Below are positions 6,728 to 14,417 of a DNA stretch of 20,353 nt, one piece after another (position 1 is the stretch's first letter; each line of letters begins with the position of its first letter). The notes beneath the pieces were generated by a model. That model was not told the origin of the DNA. It did no database searches and saw nothing but the letters and a program-made list of their open reading frames with translations. The position numbers and the translations under genes were made by a program. The DNA lies in NCBI GenBank assembly GCA_964423545.1, contig CAYRFV010000080.1:1-20353 (forward strand). The letters run 5' to 3'. The DNA is from JALOOE01 sp964423545. GTDB lineage: Bacteria > Chloroflexota > Anaerolineae > CG2-30-64-16.

Positions 6728-9457
6728 ATGAAAAATACTGAACAGATCAGACTCGAAGAGGCTCGAGAGCAGAAGGTCCCCTGGAAGAAGTGGGGACCTT
6801 ACCTGAGCGAACGCCAGTGGGGCACGGTGCGTGAGGACTACAGTGCAAACGGCGACGCCTGGAACTATTTCCCGCACGACCATGCGCGTTCACGCGCCTA
6901 CCGCTGGGGGGAAGATGGCCTCGGAGGCATCTCCGATGACCGTCAGCGGGTCTGCTTCGCGCTGGCGCTGTGGAACGGCGCAGATCCGATTCTCAAAGAG
7001 CGGCTGTTCGGGTTGAGCAACAGCGAGGGGAATCACGGCGAGGATGTGAAGGAATGCTACTTCTACCTCGATTCGACGCCGACCCACTCGTACTTGAATT
7101 ACCTCTACAAATACCCGCAGGCGGCCTTCCCGTATGAAAATCTGATTGTGACGAACCGCGACCGCGGCCGGGGCCAACCGGAATATGAGTTGCTCAACAC
7201 AGGTGTGTTCGACCAGGATCGTTATTTCGATGTCTTCGTCGAATACGCCAAAGCGGCGCCGGAGGACATACTCATTCAGATCACCGTGCACAACCGCGGC
7301 CCGGAACCGGCGACGCTCCAACTCCTGCCCACCCTCTGGTTCCGTAACGACTGGTCGTGGGGGGACGATGTCGCTCGCCCCGCCCTGCGGCAGATTGCGC
7401 AGGACGAATCCGGCGGCATCGTCGCGCTCGCGCACCGCGATCTCGGCGAGCGCTTCTTTTACGCGCAAGGCGCATCGGAACTGCTCTTCACCGAGAATGA
7501 GTCCAATCGTGAGCGACTGTGGGGCGCGGCCAACCCCTCCCCCTACGTGAAGGACGGCATCAACAACTATATCGTTCACGGCCACAGAGACGCGGTCAAT
7601 CCCGCGAAGACGGGGACCAAAGCCGCGGCCCATTACCCGCTCACGCTGGGGGCCGGAGAATCCCGCACGATCCGCCTGCGCCTCAGCGATCAGCCGCTGG
7701 GTGATCCCGAAAAAACGATCGGCGAACTCTGCGGGAACGCGTTCGATTCCGTCTTCAAGACGCGGCTGCAGGAAGCCGACGAGTTCTACGCGGCCATCAT
7801 TCCCTCGTCGCTTGACGCCGACGCGGCCAACGTGATGCGCCAGGCGCTGGCCGGGATGCTGTGGTCCAAGCAGTTCTATTACTACGATGTCACCCGCTGG
7901 CTGAAGGAACACGGCATCCAGCCGCACAAAGCGAATCAGCGCTCCAGCCGCAACGACCGTTGGGGACACATGGTCAACGCGGACGTGATCTCGATGCCGG
8001 ACAAATGGGAGTATCCCTGGTACGCGGCCTGGGATCTCGCCTTCCATGTCACCGCGCTGACACTGGTCGATGCGGACTTCGGCAAGGAGCAGTTGGAACT
8101 CCTCCTGAAGTCCCGCTACCTCCATCCCAACGGTCAGATTCCCGCGTATGAGTGGAACTTCAGCGATGTGAACCCCCCCGTCCACGCCTGGTCAACGATC
8201 TACACCTACTTGCTGGATAAGGCGCAGCGCGGCGAGGGGGATCTGGCCTGGCTTGAGCGTTCTTTCCACAAGCTGCTGCTCAACTTTACCTGGTGGGTCA
8301 ATCGGAAGGATCGTGCCGGCAACAATGCGTTCGAAGGGGGCTTCCTGGGGTTGGACAATATCGGCGTCTTCGACCGCTCTTCGCCGTTGCCGACCGGCGG
8401 CTTTCTGGAACAGGCCGATGGTACCGCCTGGATGACCCTCTTCTGTCAAAACATGGTCGAGATCAGCGCCGAGCTGGCGCTGGCCAATCCGGCCTATGTC
8501 GATCTCACGACAAAATTCCTCGGCCACTTCCTCTTGATCGCGGCGGGGATGATCCGGCCGGGCGAGGAAGGCGGGATGTGGGACGAAGAGGACGGTTTCT
8601 TCTACGATGTGCTGCGCTTGCCGGACGGACAGAGCGAACGCCTGAAGGTGCGCTCGATGGTCGGGCTGCTGCCGTTTTGCGCGGTGACCGTCTTTGACAA
8701 GAAGCTGGTTAAGCAGTACCCCGCGGTTGCCCAGACTATGCGCGGGTTTCTCCAGGCCCGCTCGGAAGTGACGGCTTTCATTCATGACCCGCTGCAGCCC
8801 GGCTACAACGGCCGCCTCATAGGATCGGTCCTGAACGAAGCCAATCTGCGCCGGGTGCTGAAGTACATGCTTGACGAGAACGAATTCCTGAGTCCCTTCG
8901 GCATTCGCGCACTCTCCCGCGTTCATCTGGAGCACCCCTACGTCTATCGGGCCGGCGATCGGGAGTATCGCGTGTCGTATCTCCCCGGTGACTCGAACGA
9001 CGGCATGTTCGGCGGCAATTCCAACTGGCGCGGTCCGGTCTGGATGCCGGTCAACCTGCTGATTCTCCGTGCGCTGCTGCAGTACTACCTGTACTACGGG
9101 AATGCATTCACCATCGAGTGCCCGACGGGTTCGGGGCAGCAGATGAACCTCTACGAAGTGGCGGAGGAGCTCGGTCGCCGGCTGACCAGCATCTTCCTGA
9201 AGGATGAGCAAGGGAAACGGCCCGTACACGGGACGGCGCGATTATTCCAGGAAGATCCACATTGGCGGGATTACCCCTTGTTCTATGAGTACTTCCACGG
9301 CGACACCGGCGCGGGGATCGGCGCCAGCCACCAGACGGGCTGGACCGGGGCCGTCGCTCGTATCATGCGCCTCTTCGCCGTGACTGAAGCAGCGCAGGCG
9401 CTCGAACAGGGCAAGGGCGAAGCGGCGGGCACGGTCGGAGGCCGGCCCGAACGGTGA
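6728..9457 (+). CDS. GH63 / MGH1-like glycoside hydrolase (predicted alpha-glucosidase)
   Basis: A 909-aa cytoplasmic protein without signal peptide. The N-terminal ~380 residues are a beta-rich domain; the rest is an (alpha/alpha)6-barrel of the GH63/mannosylglycerate-hydrolase-like type. Likely catalytic pair: D436 in YAAWDLAFH and E854 in FYEYFHGDTG, in the expected late-barrel position before GASHQTGWTG. Other landmarks are KWEYPW, QIPAYEWNFSDVNPP and GPVWMPVN. Such enzymes hydrolyse alpha-glucosidic or alpha-mannosyl bonds of small glycosides (glucosylglycerate, mannosylglycerate, oligosaccharides); the substrate here is unknown. ATG 6728 is chosen because AAAGGA lies at 6717-6722; an ATG at 6689 in frame lacks a ribosome-binding site. 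Downstream lactonase and glucose dehydrogenase suggest that its product is glucose, oxidised directly. Confidence 0.85.
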   Translation: MKNTEQIRLEEAREQKVPWKKWGPYLSERQWGTVREDYSANGDAWNYFPHDHARSRAYRWGEDGLGGISDDRQRVCFALALWNGADPILKERLFGLSNSEGNHGEDVKECYFYLDSTPTHSYLNYLYKYPQAAFPYENLIVTNRDRGRGQPEYELLNTGVFDQDRYFDVFVEYAKAAPEDILIQITVHNRGPEPATLQLLPTLWFRNDWSWGDDVARPALRQIAQDESGGIVALAHRDLGERFFYAQGASELLFTENESNRERLWGAANPSPYVKDGINNYIVHGHRDAVNPAKTGTKAAAHYPLTLGAGESRTIRLRLSDQPLGDPEKTIGELCGNAFDSVFKTRLQEADEFYAAIIPSSLDADAANVMRQALAGMLWSKQFYYYDVTRWLKEHGIQPHKANQRSSRNDRWGHMVNADVISMPDKWEYPWYAAWDLAFHVTALTLVDADFGKEQLELLLKSRYLHPNGQIPAYEWNFSDVNPPVHAWSTIYTYLLDKAQRGEGDLAWLERSFHKLLLNFTWWVNRKDRAGNNAFEGGFLGLDNIGVFDRSSPLPTGGFLEQADGTAWMTLFCQNMVEISAELALANPAYVDLTTKFLGHFLLIAAGMIRPGEEGGMWDEEDGFFYDVLRLPDGQSERLKVRSMVGLLPFCAVTVFDKKLVKQYPAVAQTMRGFLQARSEVTAFIHDPLQPGYNGRLIGSVLNEANLRRVLKYMLDENEFLSPFGIRALSRVHLEHPYVYRAGDREYRVSYLPGDSNDGMFGGNSNWRGPVWMPVNLLILRALLQYYLYYGNAFTIECPTGSGQQMNLYEVAEELGRRLTSIFLKDEQGKRPVHGTARLFQEDPHWRDYPLFYEYFHGDTGAGIGASHQTGWTGAVARIMRLFAVTEAAQALEQGKGEAAGTVGGRPER

Positions 9458-9491
9458 TCGCGGCTGGATTCTGTAAGGAGAAGCTAAAGAC

Positions 9492-10598
9492 GTGGTAAGT
9501 TCTGATCGGTTCACCCTCTACATCGGCACCTATACCCGGCGCGAGTCGTTTGTTGACGGCAAAGCCGAAGGCATCTACATCTATCACCTGGATCCGAGTT
9601 CAGGTGAGTTGACCTACGCCGCCACCGTGACCGGCGCCGGCACGGCCAACCCTTCATTCGTGACCCTGGGGCCGAACAAAAGCTGTCTGTACGCGGTCAA
9701 CGAGTTCTACAAAAGCAAAGCCCCACACGGGGTTATGAGCGCCTTTGCCATCGATCCGGCAACCGGGCATCTGCGCTATCTGAACCAGCAATCCACCCAT
9801 GGCACGGCGCCCTGCTACGCCAGCATTGAGCCTCAGGGACGGTATTGTCTGGTGGCCAATTATGAGACCGGCAACCTATGCGTTTTGCCGATCCAAGAGG
9901 ACGGCAGCCTGGGCGAAGCAACCGCTACCGTGCAGTTTGTCGGTTCCGGGCCCCATCCCGAGCGGCAGGAAGGCCCGCATGCCCATATGGTCCTGCCCAG
10001 CCCCGATGGCAGCTTCATCCTGGCAGTTGACCTGGGCACGGACCGGCTGATGGCGTTCCGCCTCGACCAGGAGCGAGGCACGCTCAGCCCGGCCGATCCG
10101 CCCTGGACGCAGCTTCCGCCCGGTATCGGCCCGCGCCATCTGGCATTTCACCCCCACCGGCCCTTCGCCTACGTCATCGGCGAACTCCGTTCCACAGTCA
10201 CCGTTTGCCGCTATGATGCGCAGCAGGGCACGTTTGCAGCGTTACAGGCCGTTTCCACCCTCCCCGACGACTTCTCGGGACAGAACTCGGGCGGGGAGAT
10301 CATGGTTGCGCCCTCCGGTCGCTTTGTCTACGCCTCAAATCGCGGGCACGACAGCCTGGCGATCTATGCCGTCGATCCTGAGACCGGCCGGTTGGCGCTG
10401 GTTGGGCATGAATCGACGCAGGGGGGTAGCCCCCGCGCTTTCATCATCGATCCGTCCGGCGCGCTGCTGCTGGCGGCAAACCAGGATACGGACACCGTGG
10501 TCACGTTCCGGATCGATCAGGAATCCGGGACGCTGCAGGCAACCGGACACGTGGCCGCCGTGCCAACGCCGGTTTGCCTGCAATTGGTCTGGGCTTGA
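9492..10598 (+). CDS. Lactonase family beta-propeller protein (predicted 6-phosphogluconolactonase/gluconolactonase)
   Basis: A 368-aa seven-bladed beta-propeller lactonase of the YbhE/Pgl type, which opens gluconolactone or 6-phosphogluconolactone rings. Blade repeats are clear: YIGTYTR at the N terminus, LYAVNE, HGTAPCYASIEPQG, VANYETGNL, GPHPERQEGPHAHM, GIGPRHLAFHP, FVYASNRGHDSL and SPRAFIIDPSGALLLAANQD. There is no signal peptide. The GTG start at 9492 follows AAGGAG at 9475-9480; the gap to the glucosidase stop is 34 nt. Glucose dehydrogenase starts 32 nt downstream, so the likely substrate is unphosphorylated glucono-1,5-lactone made by that enzyme rather than the 6-phospho form. That preference is inferred from context. 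The gene lacks any obvious defect. Confidence 0.88.
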   Translation: MVSSDRFTLYIGTYTRRESFVDGKAEGIYIYHLDPSSGELTYAATVTGAGTANPSFVTLGPNKSCLYAVNEFYKSKAPHGVMSAFAIDPATGHLRYLNQQSTHGTAPCYASIEPQGRYCLVANYETGNLCVLPIQEDGSLGEATATVQFVGSGPHPERQEGPHAHMVLPSPDGSFILAVDLGTDRLMAFRLDQERGTLSPADPPWTQLPPGIGPRHLAFHPHRPFAYVIGELRSTVTVCRYDAQQGTFAALQAVSTLPDDFSGQNSGGEIMVAPSGRFVYASNRGHDSLAIYAVDPETGRLALVGHESTQGGSPRAFIIDPSGALLLAANQDTDTVVTFRIDQESGTLQATGHVAAVPTPVCLQLVWA

Positions 10599-10630
10599 GA
10601 CCAATCATTAACTAACGAGGAGATACCCCT

Positions 10631-11677
10631 ATGAAGGCAATCACTGTCGAACCCAAGACGCCAGGATCGGCGCGCTACGAAGAGTTCCCGGAGCCTGATG
10701 TGAGCGAAGGTTCGGTGCTGGTGGAAGCCGTGGCGGCCGGCGTCTGTGGGACGGATGTCGAGATCGTCACGGGCAAATATGGCTGGGCGCCGCCGGGCGC
10801 GCAGTGCCTGGTGCTGGGGCATGAGTCCCTCGGCCGCGTCATCGATCCGGGCCCGCGCAGTTCCCTCAAGACGGGCGACCTGGTGGTCGGCATCGTCCGC
10901 CGCCCCGATCCGGTACCCTGCCCTAGCTGCGCGGTGGGCGAGTGGGACATGTGCAGCAACGGCCAGTACACCGAGCGCGGGATCAAGGAGATCCACGGCT
11001 TCATGTCGCAACGCTGGCGCAGCGAGCCGGATTATCTCATCAAAGTGGACCCTTCGCTGGGCATCCTCGGCGTGCTGCTCGAGCCGATGACAGTGATCAC
11101 CAAAGCGCTGGAGCAGGTCCAACTGGCTGGCCAACGCGCCTACTGGGAGCCCAGAACTGCGCTGGTGACCGGCGCCGGGCCGATTGGCCTGCTGGCGGCG
11201 CTGCGGTTGAAGGCGAACAACCTGGATGTCCACGTACTCGATCGCGCTGAAACGGGCCCGAAGGCCGACCTGGTGCGCGCCCTGGGTGGGACCTATCACT
11301 CGGGCCGGGTTACGGATCTCGGCTTTGGGCCCGACATCATCGTCGAGTGCACCGGCGTTGGCGCGGTGATCGCCGACTCGATCCAACAGATCGGATCGGG
11401 CGGGATCATCTGCCTCACCGGCATCGGCGCTGGCGGCGCGGCCAGCGGGGCCGTAGCCGATGTCGCCGCGCAGGTGGTGCTGAAAAACAATCTCATTGTC
11501 GGCAGCGTGAATGCCAACAAGCGGCACTGGTACAAGGCAGGCCAGAACCTGGCGCGTTCAGATCGCGCGTGGCTGAGCCGCGTGATCACCCGCCGTGTGA
11601 AGCCGGAGAATTTCGGTCAGGCGCTTGAGCGACAGCCCGACGACGTCAAGGTGATCATTCAGTTCAGCGAGGTCTAA
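10631..11677 (+). CDS. gdh: Glucose 1-dehydrogenase, zinc-dependent MDR family
   Basis: A 348-aa medium-chain dehydrogenase oxidising D-glucose to glucono-1,5-lactone with NAD(P)+. Catalytic-zinc candidates are C39 (GVCGTD) and H64/E65 (GHESLG). A structural-metal loop contains C97, C100 and C108 (CPSC..GEWDMC); I see only three cysteines there, as I recall for this GDH subfamily. The Rossmann motif is GAGPIGLLAAL, followed by HVLDR, where Asp then Arg leaves NAD versus NADP preference undecided. The C terminus FGQALERQPDDVKVIIQF is typical of the GDH C-terminal domain. ATG 10631 follows GAGGAG. The next gene starts 11 nt after the stop, and its ribosome-binding site overlaps the stop codon. 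Pairing with the upstream lactonase gives a two-step route from glucose to gluconate. Other aldoses may also be substrates. Confidence 0.87.
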   Translation: MKAITVEPKTPGSARYEEFPEPDVSEGSVLVEAVAAGVCGTDVEIVTGKYGWAPPGAQCLVLGHESLGRVIDPGPRSSLKTGDLVVGIVRRPDPVPCPSCAVGEWDMCSNGQYTERGIKEIHGFMSQRWRSEPDYLIKVDPSLGILGVLLEPMTVITKALEQVQLAGQRAYWEPRTALVTGAGPIGLLAALRLKANNLDVHVLDRAETGPKADLVRALGGTYHSGRVTDLGFGPDIIVECTGVGAVIADSIQQIGSGGIICLTGIGAGGAASGAVADVAAQVVLKNNLIVGSVNANKRHWYKAGQNLARSDRAWLSRVITRRVKPENFGQALERQPDDVKVIIQFSEV

Positions 11678-11688
11678 AGGAGACTGCT

Positions 11689-13893
11689 ATGAGTTCCACG
11701 ATGGCGCCCAACGTGCCCGGTGTGGGCGCGCCGGGCCGGCGTACGGTCTACAGCATGTGCAGCATGTGCTCGGTGCGCTGCCCGATCGAAGTGACGGTCG
11801 AGGACGGGCGGGCGGTCTGGCTGCAGGGCAATCCGCACGACAAGGCCATCGGCGCCAGCCTCTGCGCGAAGGGCTCGGCCGGCCTGGCGCTCGAGTACAG
11901 CGACGACCAGCGGCCGCAGTCGCCGCTGATCCGTTTGGGCCCGCGCGGCGGCGGTCAGTGGCGGCGGGCGTCCTGGGATGAGGCCCGCGACTACATCGCC
12001 GACAAGCTGAAGGAGACGATCGCGGCGTTCGGGCCGCGGGGCATCATGCTTTCGGATCGCAGCGGTCCCTTCACCGACCTGACGCGAACCTTTGTGCGGG
12101 CGCTCGGCTCACCGAACTACATCACCCACGACGCCGTCTGCACCGCCAACGCGCACAACGCGGCGCGCACACTCTTCGGCTTCAGCCACGAGGGCCTCAT
12201 CCCCGACCTGGGGCGCGTGAAGCACGTCGTGCTCTACGGCCGCAACGTCATCGAGGCGCTGGCGGTCAAGGAAGCCAAGGCCTTCATGGCCGCATTGGCC
12301 AACGGGATGCGCGTCACCTACATCGATCCGCGCGCCACCTTCACCGCCTGCAAGGCCACCCGTTACTGGCAGGTGCGCCCAAACAGCGACTACGCGCTGA
12401 ACCTCGCCATCATCCACGAGGTGCTGAAGCAGGAGGCGTACGACAAGGACTTCGTCGCTCGCTTTGTTTCGGGCATGGACTATCTGGCTGAGGCGGTCAA
12501 AGACACGACGCCGGAATGGCAGGAGGCCCACACCGGCGTCTCCGCCGCGCAGTTGCGCGCCTTCGTCAAGGAGATCGCCGCCGATGCGCCCCGCGTGATC
12601 TTCAATCCGGGCTGGGGGACGGCGCGTCACAAGCAGTCGTTCCACGTCAGCCGCACAGCGTTGATCCTGAACGCCCTGATGGGTAACCTCGAGATTCCGG
12701 GTGGATTCATCATGGCGAAGCCACCCGAGTACTACGGCCGCAAGGGGCTGAAGCATCTGATCGACCGTGTGCCTAAGGTTGATGAGCCGCGCGTGGACGG
12801 CGCCGGGACCACGCGGCCGCAGTGGGATCCGGAGATCGGCATGTTGCACCAGGCGTTCGCCGCCATGGAGACGGGGCAACCCTACGGCATCGGCGCCTAC
12901 TTCGCCTACCGCCACGATCCCATCACCGGCCTCCCCGATACCGAGGCGGCGAAACGCGCGTTGGACAAGCTGAAGCTGTTCGTCTCCATTGACGTGCGCT
13001 ATTCGGAGGCGGGCTGGTTCGCCGATGTCATCCTGCCCGAAGCGACCTACCTCGAGCGCGCCAATATCCTATGCCAGATGAACGGCCCGGTGCCCAATAT
13101 CTTCATGCGCGACCAGGCGATCGCGCCGCGCTTCGACAGCCGGCCGGCCTGGTGGGTCTTCCGCGAGATCCTGCGCCGCATGGATGTGCTTGCGCCGAGC
13201 GCAAAGGAGGCGCTCGACTTCGAGACCATCGAGGAGCTCTGGAACTATCAGCTCGACGGCACCGGTGTCACCGTCGCCGAGATGCGGAAGCAGGGGTTCG
13301 TCAGCCTGGCCAACGCGCCGAGGCTGATGCCGCGCGAGGAGCTTAAGTTCCCGACCCCCTCGGGCAAGATCGAGATCGAGAGCTCGGTCTTGCAGCAGGC
13401 CGGACTGCCCAGCCTGCCGCCCTACGCGGCCAAGGCGGCGCCGGCCGACGATCGCTTCCTCCTGCTGATCGGGCGGACGGCGACGCTGACGCACGGCCAG
13501 TCCTTCAACAACCCGCTCCTCAACGAGAGAGCGCCGGAACAGGTGCTCTGGATCCATCCCGACCGCGCCCGGCCGCTGGGCATCGGCGACGGCGATACCG
13601 TCGAGGTGCGCGGGGGTGTAGGGGCGGGGTCACCCCGCCCCTACGTCGGCCGGATCAAGGCCAGGGTGACCCCCTGGATTCATCCGGAGGCGGTCTTTAT
13701 GCTGCACGGCTTCGGCGCCACGGTGCCGCTCGCCACGCGCGCCCTCGGCCGCGGCGTGGCCGACCAGCGCCTGCAGGACGGCAAGCTCTACGACTTCGAC
13801 CCAGCCGGCGGGGGCTGCGCCCTGACCGAGACTGTCGTCCAAATTCAGCCTCTGGCACAGGCACCTGCTGTGGCGGAAAGAGGCAACCAGTGA
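11689..13893 (+). CDS. Molybdopterin (Mo/W-bisPGD) oxidoreductase, PsrA/PhsA-like catalytic subunit
   Basis: A 734-aa member of the complex iron-sulfur molybdoenzyme (DMSO reductase) family. The N terminus binds one 4Fe-4S cluster via C24, C27, C31 and C59 (CSMCSVRC ... LCAKG). The probable metal ligand is C151 in HDAVCTANAH, the position used by Cys/Sec/Ser in this family; no in-frame TGA suggests selenocysteine. The molybdopterin dinucleotide-binding fold occupies about residues 590-720. There is no twin-arginine signal, so the enzyme should be cytoplasmic, unlike most PsrA/PhsA proteins. Substrate is unknown: sulfur compounds, formate or another oxidant/reductant are possible. The formate dehydrogenase Cys/Sec-His pair is not seen (the residue after C151 is Thr). 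A 27-bp palindrome is embedded in frame near residue 644. It overlaps the ferredoxin gene by 4 bp. Confidence 0.88.
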   Translation: MSSTMAPNVPGVGAPGRRTVYSMCSMCSVRCPIEVTVEDGRAVWLQGNPHDKAIGASLCAKGSAGLALEYSDDQRPQSPLIRLGPRGGGQWRRASWDEARDYIADKLKETIAAFGPRGIMLSDRSGPFTDLTRTFVRALGSPNYITHDAVCTANAHNAARTLFGFSHEGLIPDLGRVKHVVLYGRNVIEALAVKEAKAFMAALANGMRVTYIDPRATFTACKATRYWQVRPNSDYALNLAIIHEVLKQEAYDKDFVARFVSGMDYLAEAVKDTTPEWQEAHTGVSAAQLRAFVKEIAADAPRVIFNPGWGTARHKQSFHVSRTALILNALMGNLEIPGGFIMAKPPEYYGRKGLKHLIDRVPKVDEPRVDGAGTTRPQWDPEIGMLHQAFAAMETGQPYGIGAYFAYRHDPITGLPDTEAAKRALDKLKLFVSIDVRYSEAGWFADVILPEATYLERANILCQMNGPVPNIFMRDQAIAPRFDSRPAWWVFREILRRMDVLAPSAKEALDFETIEELWNYQLDGTGVTVAEMRKQGFVSLANAPRLMPREELKFPTPSGKIEIESSVLQQAGLPSLPPYAAKAAPADDRFLLLIGRTATLTHGQSFNNPLLNERAPEQVLWIHPDRARPLGIGDGDTVEVRGGVGAGSPRPYVGRIKARVTPWIHPEAVFMLHGFGATVPLATRALGRGVADQRLQDGKLYDFDPAGGGCALTETVVQIQPLAQAPAVAERGNQ
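13618..13644. repeat. 27-bp perfect palindrome inserted in frame in the molybdoenzyme gene
   Basis: Arms of 13 bp (GTAGGGGCGGGGT at 13618-13630 and its exact complement at 13632-13644) flank one central base. It occupies exactly nine codons (residues 644-652, VGAGSPRPY) in the molybdopterin-binding domain, right after the VEVRG strand, where homologues usually have a short loop. The sequence looks like a dispersed G/C-rich palindrome of a kind I recall from intergenic DNA of such genomes, landed in a coding region without frameshift. Confidence 0.8.
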
Positions 13894-14417
13894 GCATCTA
13901 CATCCTGCGCCACGACGAAGCGAGCTGCATCTCCTGTCTGGCCTGCGAAGTGCACTGTAAGAGCAACAAGGACCTCGGCCCCGGCCCGGATCCGTGCAAG
14001 ATCATCACCCTGGGCCTCATCGACATCGGCGGGCAGCCGCGCATGCGCATCGTCTTCATGCCCTGCTTCCATTGCGAGGAACCGTGGTGCGTCAGGGCGT
14101 GCCCCACCGGCGCCATGCAGCAGCGGGAGAAGGACGGCATCGTCTTTGTCGAGTCCAGCCTTTGCATCGGCTGCAAGAGCTGCATCGCGGCCTGCCCCTG
14201 GGGCACGCCGCAGTGGGATCCGGCCACGCGCAAGGTGGTCAAGTGCGACTACTGCAAGGATCGCGTCGATGCCGGCCTGCAGCCGGCCTGCGTCACGAAG
14301 TGCGTGACCGGCTGCCTCTCCTTCGGCGTCGCCGACGAGCTGCCTGATCCGCGCCGCGAGCGTTATGCCCGCTACCTCGTCGCCGAGCCGCTGGGTGAGG
14401 GCAAGGAGGGGTCATGA
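13890..14417 (+). CDS. Four-cluster 4Fe-4S ferredoxin subunit (PsrB/HycB/FdhB-like)
   Basis: A 175-aa electron-transfer subunit with 18 cysteines. Groups are C13-x2-C16-x2-C19-x3-C23, C59-x2-C62-x4-C67-x3-C71, C92-x2-C95-x2-C98-x3-C102, and C119-x2-C122 with C134 and C138; C36 and C142 are extra. This is the standard set for four 4Fe-4S clusters in the partner subunit of DMSO-reductase-family enzymes. The GTG start at 13890 overlaps the molybdoenzyme stop (GTGA), and its own stop overlaps the next ATG (ATGA), so the three proteins are probably translated together in fixed proportion. No C-terminal transmembrane helix and no NrfD/PsrC-type membrane gene are present, so electrons should pass to the soluble flavoprotein encoded next instead of the quinone pool. 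Confidence 0.93.
   Translation: MSIYILRHDEASCISCLACEVHCKSNKDLGPGPDPCKIITLGLIDIGGQPRMRIVFMPCFHCEEPWCVRACPTGAMQQREKDGIVFVESSLCIGCKSCIAACPWGTPQWDPATRKVVKCDYCKDRVDAGLQPACVTKCVTGCLSFGVADELPDPRRERYARYLVAEPLGEGKEGS

Noticed and set aside
4284..6728. 814-aa open frame on the minus strand across arcC and arcA
   Set aside because: It lies fully antisense to two unmistakable enzymes, has no recognisable domain and is His/Arg/Gln/Val-rich as expected for the complement of GC-rich genes.
11689..11790. Twin-arginine signal on the molybdoenzyme (GRRTVYS)
   Set aside because: The RR is not followed by a hydrophobic stretch; it runs directly into the CSMCSVRC cluster motif.
12127..12150. Formate dehydrogenase identity for the molybdoenzyme
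   Set aside because: The candidate ligand C151 is followed by Thr, not the His expected after Cys/Sec in formate dehydrogenases, so formate is only one of several possible substrates.
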